NCBI GenBank assembly: GCA_016929595.1
Contig: JAFGIN010000201.1
Coordinates: 1-34,822, forward strand
From: Chitinispirillaceae bacterium
GTDB taxonomy: Bacteria; Fibrobacterota; Chitinivibrionia; Chitinivibrionales; Chitinispirillaceae
Length of the DNA: 34,822 nt
Reading direction: 5' to 3'
The notes beneath the pieces were generated by a model. That model did no database searches and was not told the origin of the DNA. It worked only from the letters and a program-made list of their open reading frames with translations. This document shows positions 25,709 to 34,822 of the stretch, piece by piece (position 1 is the stretch's first letter; every line of letters begins with the position of its first letter). Both the position numbers and the translations under genes were made by a program.

Positions 25709-26833
25709 TTATAATTCTTTTTTGAAAAGAAACGAAACATACATACCCCAGCCCAGTGCTTCAACAAAAAGCCAGACGAGTATGTTAAAAAATGGAATAA
25801 ATGACAACACTGCCAGGACCAATGCTCCAATTAAAAAATGATAGTGCCGCTTTTGCACTTGCCAGGCGAATTTTGTTGTCAGGTACTTGCCCAGCACCAC
25901 AGCGCCGATAATTCCTGCAAGATACATTAATGGAACAAATGCAAATATGAGCACAAAACCAAAGGGTATAGTGACAACCAGTATAAAACTCAGTGCTATC
26001 AATGCCGGATAAATAAGCTGCGGAATGAGCCCCCATAATGCGGTGTACCAGAAAGATCGTTCAGACTTTTGCGAATCAAGTGATCTGAATGCCGGTAAAA
26101 AAAGAAGTAATAATCCCACAATGATATATGAGATAAGAAGGGCTAACCGAGCAAAATATCCAGTTGCTTTCTTTGAAGGAACCAGCCGCTTTCCAGACTG
26201 AAATCTCTTTTCACGTTTAATGGTACCGGTTATTCGCTCCTGTTCAGCCTTGCTCAATTCCTTCCTGGCGGTGTAAGTAAAAGTACCATTAATTCTTCCC
26301 TTTTCGCCAATACTGATATGTCGGGCATAAGCGGTAACATTACCCTGTATTTCATTGTTGATAATTAATTGATTAGTGGCCGTATACAAACTTCCATCAA
26401 GTCTGCCATTGATTTCAATATCTGCACACGCAGCAAAAAGATTGCCCTGTATAGCTGCATTTTCACCGATCTCCAGCGCTCTGCATGCAATATAGTTATT
26501 CCCGGTTATTTTACCGGTGATATCTATATCCATACAGGCAACCATAACGCCATTGCCCGCGTTACCGGAAAAAGAAACATCCTGACATATCGCAAATGTA
26601 CCGAGTGTGGTTTTGCCAGAGAAGTTGAGTTTTCTACCTAGAAACAACAGGTCCTCCGCCTGCCCGGAAAACTTCAAGTCATTACCCATGAATAGATAAT
26701 CTTCGTTAAAAACGCCCGGTTCTGATCTGGCCCTGCCACTATCACTCTTTAGATCGTTATGTATGACCATCGCGGTGATAGTAAACGTGCAGCAGAATAC
26801 AAGAAATATGGCTGAGGCTATTTTCGATTTCAT
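25709..26833 (-). CDS. bactofilin-like (polymer-forming) membrane protein
   Basis: About 374 residues. A signal/anchor helix (SAIFLVFCCTFTITAMVI) precedes a run of short beta-helix-like repeats: SGQAEDLLFLGRKLNFSG, SGNAGNGVMVACMDIDITG and NAAIQGNLFAACADIEINGR. This is the bactofilin/polymer-forming pattern. A basic segment (KREKRFQSGKRLVPSKK) then leads to about five C-terminal membrane helices. Bactofilin domains build cytoskeletal filaments; here the helices would place the repeat region outside the membrane or tether it to it. ATG 26833 is preferred to 26929 because GGAG lies 5 bases before it and the extra residues look unlike a leader. It converges with the hydrolase gene. Confidence 0.8.
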   Translation of the reverse strand: MKSKIASAIFLVFCCTFTITAMVIHNDLKSDSGRARSEPGVFNEDYLFMGNDLKFSGQAEDLLFLGRKLNFSGKTTLGTFAICQDVSFSGNAGNGVMVACMDIDITGKITGNNYIACRALEIGENAAIQGNLFAACADIEINGRLDGSLYTATNQLIINNEIQGNVTAYARHISIGEKGRINGTFTYTARKELSKAEQERITGTIKREKRFQSGKRLVPSKKATGYFARLALLISYIIVGLLLLFLPAFRSLDSQKSERSFWYTALWGLIPQLIYPALIALSFILVVTIPFGFVLIFAFVPLMYLAGIIGAVVLGKYLTTKFAWQVQKRHYHFLIGALVLAVLSFIPFFNILVWLFVEALGWGMYVSFLFKKEL

Positions 26834-27599
26834 CAGTACTCCATATATTGGGTATCGGACTAATGGCTCTCTGATACAGCACATTGCGAGCCAGAAGATA
26901 GTATGTGACCTGGCAGCAGAAGTGATCAAGAAAACGGACTAAATTACAGGCACGAACTCATCAAAATGGTGACGTTCTACATTTCATCCTTCTTACAATT
27001 TAATCCTTACAGCACTCAAGTCACTCCCGGTCTGATAATCAACAAGACGCATATGGCAAACGCGAACTGCGCCGATATACTGTACCTTTCCCAATGTCAT
27101 AATCAGCATCATCCTGTTTTTCAATGAGTTGCGGTTCTGTATGAGAAATCCGGATTTTACTTTTAACCAATATATCTATACCAATCGTTAGTTTTTATCA
27201 ATTTTCTTTCTTCTATAAGGTAGTTGCATAATTGCGACTGCAGCCGTCTGTCAGGATGGAAATCGATTGATTCTATGGCTAAAGCACAAAAAAACATGAT
27301 AATACCTGGATAACCAACCAGCTTTTTTTTGTTCAAAAACTTTCCATGTCTGTATACCCCCCCCACCACCACTACGGCAAACACACTACAGATCCGAATC
27401 CACATTCTGAATTGACATTCCAATCGCCTCCACATAGCCTGATAATTTGCGATTCAACATTTTTTTCACTTTCATTCATCATACAAGAATGATATAGTGA
27501 GACTTGATAGAACAATGTTAAATAATTCTTTTTCCACAGGATTATTCAAATCTTATTTAATATTACCTTAACACATTACAAATTCTCCGGAGGTTGTGT
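26834..27599. other. long intergenic stretch
   Basis: No gene is clearly supported. A minus-strand frame (27163-27435, 90 codons) has a plausible protein-like end (SIDFHPDRRLQSQLCNYLIE) but no motif. A C8 run sits at 27357-27364. The last 100 bases are AT-rich and lead to a strong CCGGAGG site for the large secreted protein. Confidence 0.4.
26993..27112 (-). CDS. hypothetical 39-residue frame
   Basis: The frame reads MMLIMTLGKVQYIGAVRVCH and ends SDLSAVRIKL. It looks like the C-terminal end of a soluble beta protein rather than random coding, but no family is recognised and the ribosome site (AACAGG) is too close to the start. It could be a small remnant. Function unknown. Confidence 0.2.
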   Translation of the reverse strand: MMLIMTLGKVQYIGAVRVCHMRLVDYQTGSDLSAVRIKL

Positions 27600-30500
27600 A
27601 TGCCAAAAGTGTACCGAATTTCATTTCTGGGATTTGTGATATCAGCATTATCTGCTGTTACTGCAATCGCCCAATCTGATGGTGATGCACTGCAATTACA
27701 AACATTTGTCATCGAATCAGGGGCTGACAAGCCAGATGTAACCGATGGTCTGATTGCAAATCCCGTCAATTTAGATGATTGGAAATCTGCCTATGCACGA
27801 AAAATTACCTTTGAAGCAGCAGGAGTAGGCACTCGGACTGGTACTATATTATTTACCAATGACAATGATTCTTTCTATATGAGTCTTGCTCTGCCTAATG
27901 ATAACAACGGGGCAAACCAGGGCTTCTTTATTTATTTCGATCTGGACAATAATGGTGTTCTCGACGGAACCCCATCACAGCTGGGTGAGTATGCCGTCAG
28001 ATGCGTGAAATTAGACGCAACTCAAGCGATTTTAACTGAATACGGATGGAATGGCACTCAATGGATAGAGAATACAATTGCGACTCCCGGACTTGAACAG
28101 GGGTTTGCGGATAACGGATCGGGTGGAAGTCACGTATACAATTTTGAAATCAGGATACCATTTTTAAGCAATCCCCCGAATGCTGGACAAGCCTATTTTG
28201 GCACTGAACCTGGCAATGAATTAGGGGTTATGATTACACTTGATCTTCAGGCAGGAGCTTTTTACTGGCAATCGGCGGGAACCAGTATTACAAATACATC
28301 GCAATGGGGCGAACTGATGATCAATACAGCAATGGCTTCACCGCGGCAGATTGCTTCATTGTTTGCCAAAACCAGAATTCCAGATGTCAGTGATGGTAAT
28401 ATTTCGGATGATCCAAACTGGAATTATGCATTCGATAAAACAGTAGTTTTTACAGATTTTGCTGGTAACAAACTGACTAATTGCCGTATTTTGACTAAAG
28501 AAGCCGGTGGCAATCTTTACTTTGGGGCTAAGATTACTGACAATGTCAGCAACAACGGCGACTATTTGCAAATTTATTTTGATCAGGGTGCCAATGGTGG
28601 TGAAATGAATTACGTCTTGAACTCTTCTGCCAGTTCACGAAAAGATGATGCAATCAGGGTAGCCGGAAATGATGCACTGGGAGATTTAAATTTTGATGGG
28701 TCATCCTGGATAAGTGATGGTGTAATCAACCTCACCGGAGCTGCAAATTTCATTACAGGGACAGCCTGGGAATTTGAGCTTGCAAAACCGCTTACTACTG
28801 CTGATGGAAATGACCTCTCAATCACTTCCGGTGACAAAGTAGGAATTCTATTCCGATACTATGATGCAGATAACAGCCGTGATTACTGGTGGAGCAGCAC
28901 TATAAACAGTGATTTTAATAAAGTGGATGTTTCCACAACTTACAATGCATTAGGATGGGGAGAACTTGCAACTGGTGGACCATTTGTCCAACCATTATGT
29001 CCGGAACAAAATGATGTTATCTCAGGAACATATCCTTTTATGATATACGCAGAAGATGAAAGTGGCGTTGCTGACATCGATTCTGTTGATTATCGTATTA
29101 CCGATCTCAACGACAATATTTTTATAGATTTTTCCTCCGTTACACGATTGACAAAGATTGATAATACGTCTTCCGGTTTGTGGGTGACAACATTCAACTC
29201 AAATACCGGAACAACGCCGGATGGTGATTACAACGTAGTTTTCCGGGTAAAGGACGATGATGGAATATCGGTAAAATCACCAGTCAGGATCAGAATTCAA
29301 AATACCGGTTCTGTTGGCGGCCCGTCTATTTCAGATGTCAGTCTGAAAACAGGTGACCTCATTGCAGGAAGCTATCGCTTAACTTTTAATGTTTCTCCTT
29401 CAAGTTCTTATTTATTGGTTTCAGATTCCATTGAGATCTCAATCGATGGTCGTAACTGGACAAAAGTAGATTCCACACCATCGGCAACAGGAGGTAACGC
29501 AAGGGATTCGATTGGAACAACAAATCTCAATGACGGTGTGCACACCATTCGGCTCCGGGCAAAGGACAACGGTGGTCTGGCATGGGGGTATTCTGACCTT
29601 ATCATTTTCAATGTCAAAAATGAGGGTACAGCACCAGTTATTACAATTACCTCACCGGCAGATTCTTTAGAAAAATCCGGATCTCTTTCAATAGGATTTT
29701 CTGTTGCTCTACAAGCAGGCCGATCGATTGATTCCTGTCAAATTTCGGTAGACGGATTCAATTGGGTTCGTACCACCACCAATACAACTCACTTAATCAA
29801 TACCGGTCACTATACAGATGGCACCCATATAATACAGATTAGAGCATTTGACAATTCAGGACGGGTGGGTTATTCCAATTCTGCGGCATTTGTTTTCAAA
29901 AACTCACCAACTGTTACACTAACAGCCCCACGGCCGGATTCTGTAGTTTCAGGTACGTTGATTGTAACGTTCACTTCAACAGCAATCGCACCCGCAACAA
30001 TCGCTTCTTCTCAGATCTCGATTGATGGTGGTACATGGCGGGCAACTTCGACAGGAACACTCGATACACTCAATACACAAACACTCACTGAAGGTTCACA
30101 TACGATTCAGATAAGAGCTACCGATTCAAATAATAAAACTGGTATTTCCGGTATTCGGAAATTTGTAGTGCGTAATAATCCATCAGTCATCCTGGTTTCT
30201 CCCAAAGCCGATACAGTGCTGCAGGGAACAGTGACCGTCAATTTCAATGCTGCCGCTGTTGCACCGGCATTTATAACCAGACGAAACATTTACATAGATG
30301 GTACATTAGTTGACACATCAACAACAGAAGACGCCTGGCAGTGGAATACGGTACATTATAATGATGGTCAGCATACCATTCAGGTAAGAATAATCGATTC
30401 TGACGGGAAAGCAAGTACCAGTGAACTCGTCTCAGTAACCCTGGCAAACACACCGATAGTGCGAATACTATCACCATCAGATACCATGGAACTTTCCGGA

Positions 30501-32408
30501 GTAGATACTATTAAATTCAATGTTTCGTATGCACCGGGAACAACCCGGGATACAACGGAAATCGCCTTTAACGGCGGTACCTGGATTCCAACAAGTGGCC
30601 CGTTTTCTCACGTATGGGTAACAACCGATTTTCTCGATGGAAATCATACGATTCAGATTCGTGCCCGGGGAACAAACGGTAAAGTTGGTTATTCTCAGGT
30701 CAGCAGCTTTAAAATATCAAATGCACCATCAGTAACCATACTTGCCCCTACCGGTGGCGAAGCAATATCCGGAGATTATCTGGTCAGATTCAGTATTAAA
30801 CCGGTTGCACCGGCAATCATAACCCGACGAAGTATCTCAATTGATGGTAATCCCTGGTCAGACAACCTTGTTGATTCCGCAAGTTTCCTTCTAAGAACCA
30901 TGGGATGGGAAACCGGTACGCATTCAATCAAAGTACGGGCATTTGACAACCGAGGCAGAATCGGATATTCCGGTGAACGTTCGTTAGTAGTTGATAATAA
31001 CGCACCCCTCACCTCTGCTCCAAAAGCAGAATATAATGAAGCATCCCTTACTGCAAAATCAGGTTCTGATGTTCTTGTTACGGTCCTGGTTAAAGATAAC
31101 CTGGTAGGATTACGGACAGATTCTGCAGTGATTCTCTCATCAGCATCAATCAACAGTTCAGGTTCAGTAACCTATGTAATGCTTGACAACGGAAATTCCG
31201 GTGATAAAGTTGCCGGTGATAATATATTCAGCGCTCTTGTAAAAGTATCAACTGACAGTACAGGCACAATAGGTTATTCAATCCGCAGTATCGACAGACT
31301 AGGCAATGACACTACCATTTTCAGTGCAATCAACCTGGACAATATTGCACCGGTAACACATTATACCCTCGATCCTGTTCCTGAAAGTGGAATCAATAAA
31401 CTGAATGGAAAGACCTTTTTCCGTAGACTGGTAATGAAAGGATCCTATGGGGATAAAGGTGGTTCAGGTTTATCCCGGGCTTTTATTTCGGTGAAAAATG
31501 ACAGTGGTCTTCATGTGAATACCAGCCCGGTCAATCTTGATTCTGAAGACTCTTTATTCAGCAGGGTCATAGATTTAATACCAGGCAGGAATATTCTAAT
31601 GTTGTATGCCATCGATAAGGCAGGAAATGTCGATAGTACCATTAGTGAAGTAGTGTATTATGAACCCAAAGCAACAAAAACTATCAACCGTGAAGGTGGA
31701 ATGGTATTAAATCCTGATGGTTCATCGGTAACGGTTTCCAAGGATGCACTTCTTGGACCTGTAGAAATCACTATAGTACCGGTGGAACCAATCGAGCAGA
31801 GAAAGCCTCTCAATAAGAATGTAACGCTGATCAATGTTGCCCACGACTTCGGTCCTGATGGAACAACATTCCGCAAACCGGTTCTGGTAACACTTTCCTA
31901 TACAGAAGCAGATCTGGATCTTAACCAGGATAGTAAACAGGATGTTGATCCCAGAAAATTGACTGTCGTGTTCTGGGATGGCGGTACGTGGCGAGCAGCA
32001 GGCCCGAGCAGTGTTGACACTGCCAAACATACAGTATCGGTCAGTGTGAACCATTTCACTATCTTTGATCTTGCAATTTTTAATGCACCCGTATCAAGTG
32101 AACTGGTTGCTTTCTGGACTGCCAATCCACTTAAACATGGCAAAGGCACCTATTTCACCTATAATGTTCCTGAGGCAGGTACCGTAAGTTTAAAAATTCT
32201 CGATATGGCCGGAGACCTGGTATACCAGCTTATTCCAGCTAAAACACCTGCATTGCCAGGCCCAACCCCGGTTTCAGTTGAATGGCGGGGACAGAATGTT
32301 GCCGAAAGATTCGCAGGTGTCGGACTGTATGTTTATCTGTTTACCTATACCTCAAACAGCACAAATAAAACAACCGTCATCCGTAAGCCTATCGGCGTAT
32401 TAAAGTAA
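27600..32408 (+). CDS. 1602-residue secreted multi-domain surface protein
   Basis: A signal peptide (ISFLGFVISALSAVTAIAQS) leads into two CBM9/DOMON-like beta-sandwiches (about residues 30-230 and 260-460, the second opening TRIPDVSDGNISDD). An Ig-like domain follows, then six tandem Ig-like repeats of about 92 residues (about nt 29320-31000). Each repeat has a SIDG-W strand, DGxHTIQIRA and an F-V-N end. Two further Ig-like domains, a ZU5-like domain (REGGMVLNPDGSSVTVSKDA) and a FlgD-like C-terminal domain (EAGTVSLKILDMAGDLVYQL) complete it. It is probably an exported adhesin or carbohydrate-binding protein; the FlgD-like end is common on secreted FCB proteins. ATG 27600 has CCGGAGG 7 bases upstream. 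The PorV-like gene follows by 17 bases. Confidence 0.9.
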   Translation: MPKVYRISFLGFVISALSAVTAIAQSDGDALQLQTFVIESGADKPDVTDGLIANPVNLDDWKSAYARKITFEAAGVGTRTGTILFTNDNDSFYMSLALPNDNNGANQGFFIYFDLDNNGVLDGTPSQLGEYAVRCVKLDATQAILTEYGWNGTQWIENTIATPGLEQGFADNGSGGSHVYNFEIRIPFLSNPPNAGQAYFGTEPGNELGVMITLDLQAGAFYWQSAGTSITNTSQWGELMINTAMASPRQIASLFAKTRIPDVSDGNISDDPNWNYAFDKTVVFTDFAGNKLTNCRILTKEAGGNLYFGAKITDNVSNNGDYLQIYFDQGANGGEMNYVLNSSASSRKDDAIRVAGNDALGDLNFDGSSWISDGVINLTGAANFITGTAWEFELAKPLTTADGNDLSITSGDKVGILFRYYDADNSRDYWWSSTINSDFNKVDVSTTYNALGWGELATGGPFVQPLCPEQNDVISGTYPFMIYAEDESGVADIDSVDYRITDLNDNIFIDFSSVTRLTKIDNTSSGLWVTTFNSNTGTTPDGDYNVVFRVKDDDGISVKSPVRIRIQNTGSVGGPSISDVSLKTGDLIAGSYRLTFNVSPSSSYLLVSDSIEISIDGRNWTKVDSTPSATGGNARDSIGTTNLNDGVHTIRLRAKDNGGLAWGYSDLIIFNVKNEGTAPVITITSPADSLEKSGSLSIGFSVALQAGRSIDSCQISVDGFNWVRTTTNTTHLINTGHYTDGTHIIQIRAFDNSGRVGYSNSAAFVFKNSPTVTLTAPRPDSVVSGTLIVTFTSTAIAPATIASSQISIDGGTWRATSTGTLDTLNTQTLTEGSHTIQIRATDSNNKTGISGIRKFVVRNNPSVILVSPKADTVLQGTVTVNFNAAAVAPAFITRRNIYIDGTLVDTSTTEDAWQWNTVHYNDGQHTIQVRIIDSDGKASTSELVSVTLANTPIVRILSPSDTMELSGVDTIKFNVSYAPGTTRDTTEIAFNGGTWIPTSGPFSHVWVTTDFLDGNHTIQIRARGTNGKVGYSQVSSFKISNAPSVTILAPTGGEAISGDYLVRFSIKPVAPAIITRRSISIDGNPWSDNLVDSASFLLRTMGWETGTHSIKVRAFDNRGRIGYSGERSLVVDNNAPLTSAPKAEYNEASLTAKSGSDVLVTVLVKDNLVGLRTDSAVILSSASINSSGSVTYVMLDNGNSGDKVAGDNIFSALVKVSTDSTGTIGYSIRSIDRLGNDTTIFSAINLDNIAPVTHYTLDPVPESGINKLNGKTFFRRLVMKGSYGDKGGSGLSRAFISVKNDSGLHVNTSPVNLDSEDSLFSRVIDLIPGRNILMLYAIDKAGNVDSTISEVVYYEPKATKTINREGGMVLNPDGSSVTVSKDALLGPVEITIVPVEPIEQRKPLNKNVTLINVAHDFGPDGTTFRKPVLVTLSYTEADLDLNQDSKQDVDPRKLTVVFWDGGTWRAAGPSSVDTAKHTVSVSVNHFTIFDLAIFNAPVSSELVAFWTANPLKHGKGTYFTYNVPEAGTVSLKILDMAGDLVYQLIPAKTPALPGPTPVSVEWRGQNVAERFAGVGLYVYLFTYTSNSTNKTTVIRKPIGVLK

Positions 32409-32425
32409 GAAAGGCTGGAAATACT

Positions 32426-33421
32426 ATGAAAAAATCAATTTTATCGACAACGTTACTTCTCTGTATTATTAAGATGATTTCGGCATCTCCGGTCGATATG
32501 ATGATTGGAGCCCGGGGATATGGTTTCGGGGGAGCGTATTCTGCAATTGTAAATGATCCAAGTGCTTCTTACTGGAATCCTTCCAGACTTTCTCATATAG
32601 ATCATATTTCTCTCATGGAAAGTAACTGGATTCTTCAGGATGTTCAGGGAATGAATGTGAATTATGTATCATTTGCAATGCCGCTCAAGCATGTAGGGAC
32701 AATAAGCGGAAGCTGGTTACTCAACCATGCCAATCTGGAATTCGGAGAATTCAATGAAGATGGAACGCTGAAAACATTTTCCAATTCAGCTAATGAAAAT
32801 ACGTTTTCTATTGCAATGGGAAGACAGCTCTTTGAAAAATTTTTATTCCTTCAAAAGTTCTCAATCGGATTTACGATAAACAGGTTTACATTCAACACTA
32901 ACAGTGAAGATGGGGCCGGTTCCGGCTTTGATCTTGGTATGTCCACGGAATTTCCTTTGGGATTCAGTCTCGGTTTTACTGCACGCAATATGGGTGCTGA
33001 GATCATGGGATATAAGCTTGATCCATCACTGCGTTTAGGTTTGGGATACTCCAAAAGATTCAAGGAAATGCATCGGATCACCGTAGGACTGGATGGTGAA
33101 TATATCATGAATCGGGATTATTCAGATAAGGTAACTCAGGAACCAGCCCGCAACAACATTAAAGGTTTCGGAGGTGTTGAATATTCCCTGGTATTTAGTG
33201 ACTTCGAAATTGCTCTACGCGGTGGAGGATACGGAATGGCATTACATAACACAATTGGCAATTATTCTTTTTCCGGTGGTTTCGGGTTTACCTGGCTTGG
33301 ATATTCACTTCAATATGCTTTTATGGGAGCAACCGATCGTGATGCATCTTTGGGCTATGGACACAGGATCTGCCTGGTTTTACAATTGGACAGATTATTT
33401 AAAGATCAAAACTCCCATTAG
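32426..33421 (+). CDS. PorV/PorQ-like outer-membrane barrel protein
   Basis: This 331-residue protein has a signal peptide (ILSTTLLLCIIKMISASP). The hallmark FadL/PorV-type start is GARGYGFGGAYSAIVNDPSA, then SYWNPSRLSHID, followed by strands such as FALAMG-like FSIAMGRQL, GFSLGFTARNMGAEI and RLGLGYSKRFKEMHRITVGL. PorV is the type IX secretion shuttle in Bacteroidota; related PorV/PorQ proteins occur in Fibrobacterota-like genomes. The gene is 17 bases after the giant secreted protein, so the pair is likely co-transcribed and may handle its export or anchoring. No other secretion components are in the window. Strong terminators follow. Confidence 0.85.
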   Translation: MKKSILSTTLLLCIIKMISASPVDMMIGARGYGFGGAYSAIVNDPSASYWNPSRLSHIDHISLMESNWILQDVQGMNVNYVSFAMPLKHVGTISGSWLLNHANLEFGEFNEDGTLKTFSNSANENTFSIAMGRQLFEKFLFLQKFSIGFTINRFTFNTNSEDGAGSGFDLGMSTEFPLGFSLGFTARNMGAEIMGYKLDPSLRLGLGYSKRFKEMHRITVGLDGEYIMNRDYSDKVTQEPARNNIKGFGGVEYSLVFSDFEIALRGGGYGMALHNTIGNYSFSGGFGFTWLGYSLQYAFMGATDRDASLGYGHRICLVLQLDRLFKDQNSH

Positions 33422-33438
33422 TCAGAAATGCTATGTAG

Positions 33439-33481
33439 CTATGAGCAGGAGTTCAAAATACTTTTGCTCATAGTTGTTTTT
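33439..33481 (+). terminator. intrinsic terminator after the PorV-like gene
   Basis: CTATGAGCA (33439-33447) pairs perfectly with TGCTCATAG (33465-33473), followed by TTGTTTTT. It is placed just after the PorV-like stop. Confidence 0.75.
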
Positions 33482-33540
33482 CATCTGTGATTACGACCAA
33501 TCACCAACCACTCAGTCACCATGCACCAGCGCCTAGCCAG

Positions 33541-33571
33541 AAAACGGAAATCATCATTCCGTTTTTTCCCC
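33541..33571 (+). terminator. second stem-loop before the pilin-like gene
   Basis: AAAACGGAA (33541-33549) pairs perfectly with TTCCGTTTT (33557-33565) around ATCATCA, followed by TTCCCC. With A-rich left and T-rich right arms it could act in either direction. Confidence 0.6.
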
Positions 33572-33636
33572 TCAAAACATGTTACTATGAAAAAAAGACT
33601 CGAGAAGTATTTCAATTATTAAACCAGGGGAAATGA

Positions 33637-34734
33637 ATGCATAAAGATGCACCACCAGATCAGACTCTATTGCAGAACGATTCCGGATCGACACTTATTG
33701 CTGTGATAATATTAGCGGTTGTAGCCGGCATCATTTTACAGGCAATTGGTTTTTCAACCAAAAACACACTGAAATCCAGCGGCCGTCAATTATCAAAAGT
33801 CGCCTCACTCAATATTGCAGAAGCAGCTAAAGAAAGCTTCTACAGTGAACTCCGTGCTGAAACATTTATTCCACAGCCTAATTCAGATAGCTTAGTTTTT
33901 TCCGAAGTACCATTTGCAGGTGGAACCTATTCTCTGAGATGCAGAACAGATGCAAACCCGGAACTGCTTACCATTACATCTTTTGGTGCAATTCGTGGAG
34001 AGACTACAAAAGTTGAATTACACACCCGGTTTGGACCGGAAATCTCCGGCTGGGGCTTTTCCCAAGGAGTTGGAGGAGCTATCGTTGCACGATACGATGT
34101 CAATATTGCCGGAAACATTGTTGTTGATGGCAGAGATTATGATTCGTTGAACAGTCTGACAGGAGAAAATGCTTATGGGATATGGACCTGCATGACAATG
34201 CTTCAGCAGGGTGATGATGCATTAGTTGGTGGAGGTGGTATAGCTCCGCTTAACAGAGTGGCAATTCCGCCGGTTTTCGATAAGGTAGTACTGGAAAACG
34301 GCCCGGTCTCAGCAAGCCTCTCCTCTCCTGAAGCGTTTTTCGGTGTAGAAAATGGTGCTCTGGACAAATTCAAAGTCGCAACACTGTCAACACCTTTTCA
34401 TGGAGTAGTATACATTGAAGGGGATGTCGGCCCGGTGGATTTCAAGAACTCGAGTGGTATATTAATTATCCATAATGCATCAAAAACAGCTACATTCAAA
34501 GGTACCCTGGGTACGTTCAAAGGCTTGATGATTTGCGACCGGGTGGACAAAATCAACGGAGAAATGAATATACTTGGAGCAGTCGTGACATTGAGCGACT
34601 TCAATGCATCCTGGTTTGGTAATGGTCAGGCGACTATACATTACAGCTCTCAGATACTTGACAATTTACGTGGCATTTGTGATAATCTGGAAATGGTGCT
34701 CGAAGAACGTTCCTGGAAAGAACTGGTTTTATGA
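33637..34734 (+). CDS. PilX-like pilus-associated protein
   Basis: This 365-residue protein has a pilin-like N-terminal helix (DSGSTLIAVIILAVVAGIIL) after a short polar leader, with a possible prepilin cleavage after the glycine of SG-STL; the usual +5 glutamate is missing. The rest is beta-rich, with IAGNIVVDGRDYDSLNSLTG and GVVYIEGDVGPVDFKNSSG, in the style of PilX/DUF-type type IV pilus minor proteins. It would sit at the inner membrane or pilus tip. ATG 33637 has CAGGGGA nearby. No pilin or assembly gene is visible before the window ends. Confidence 0.75.
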   Translation: MHKDAPPDQTLLQNDSGSTLIAVIILAVVAGIILQAIGFSTKNTLKSSGRQLSKVASLNIAEAAKESFYSELRAETFIPQPNSDSLVFSEVPFAGGTYSLRCRTDANPELLTITSFGAIRGETTKVELHTRFGPEISGWGFSQGVGGAIVARYDVNIAGNIVVDGRDYDSLNSLTGENAYGIWTCMTMLQQGDDALVGGGGIAPLNRVAIPPVFDKVVLENGPVSASLSSPEAFFGVENGALDKFKVATLSTPFHGVVYIEGDVGPVDFKNSSGILIIHNASKTATFKGTLGTFKGLMICDRVDKINGEMNILGAVVTLSDFNASWFGNGQATIHYSSQILDNLRGICDNLEMVLEERSWKELVL

Positions 34735-34797
34735 TATGTGGGTATGCATTTGGTTGGTATGAGAATACTCATCGATTCGCATATCGCCTCACCCCAC

Positions 34798-34817
34798 TTC
34801 GACTCAGCTCAGTGACC
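34798..34817. repeat. second copy of the TTCGACTCnGCTCA repeat
   Basis: The core TTCGACTCAGCTCAGTGACC matches the loop and right shoulder of the hairpin at 19771-19810 in 17 of 20 bases; only CACT/AGTG pair around it. The long stem is absent. The window ends directly after. Confidence 0.6.
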
Positions 34818-34822
34818 GCCTC

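Noticed and set aside
27357-27364. C8 run as a phase-variation tract
   Set aside because: It is not inside any supported gene or promoter, so switching has no visible target.
1-34822. CRISPR array, prophage or integrase
   Set aside because: No regularly spaced direct repeats, cas genes, phage structural genes or recombinase were found.

Overview
The window looks like the chromosome of a Gram-negative bacterium of the FCB group. A relative of Fibrobacterota/Chitinivibrionia is my best guess, not a proof. The reasons are large secreted multi-domain proteins with a FlgD-like C-terminal domain, a PorV/PorQ-type outer-membrane barrel, an Omp85-like barrel, a secreted GH45-type cellulase, and moderate GC. 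No rRNA, tRNA, CRISPR array or intact mobile element was recognised.

Bases 1-8300 are a gene graveyard. In order they hold an hsdM internal fragment joined directly to a RhuM fragment and a truncated hsdS (type I restriction-modification remnants), IS-end-like repeats, a PAS fragment joined to the tail of a HepT-like HEPN toxin, an intact double-VOC protein, a DUF3795 stub with an in-frame TGA at a cysteine position, a YyaL-type gene that has lost its middle, an intact PAS histidine kinase, and the start of a DUF2229 protein next to the tail of a 2-hydroxyacyl-CoA dehydratase activase. A recurring theme is the 5' part of one gene joined to the 3' part of another, plus one-base shifts in or beside homopolymer runs.

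Bases 8305-18253 lie on the minus strand and read mostly as an envelope-stress island: SnoaL-like protein, 5'-truncated Omp85-like barrel, DUF389 membrane protein, PRC-barrel protein, CPBP protease, an M50 protease start fused to the tail of a second PRC-barrel gene, an HtrA/Deg protease, a UPF0182 giant membrane protein and a small secreted OB-like protein.

Bases 18500-27600 return mainly to the plus strand: a decayed M48 peptidase whose HExxH reads YExxH, a small outer-membrane protein, a secreted GH45-like protein whose conserved blocks appear circularly permuted (the most interesting single item), fragments of a PerM-type transporter and a discoidin domain, and a PfkB kinase-CapA-dienelactone hydrolase group. 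A bactofilin-like membrane protein lies convergent on the minus strand.

Bases 27600-34734 hold a 1602-residue secreted protein with two CBM9/DOMON-like domains, an array of Ig-like repeats, ZU5 and FlgD-like domains. A PorV/PorQ-like barrel follows after 17 bases, then terminators and a PilX/pilin-like secreted or pilus-associated protein. The giant protein and its barrel may be an export/surface-display pair.
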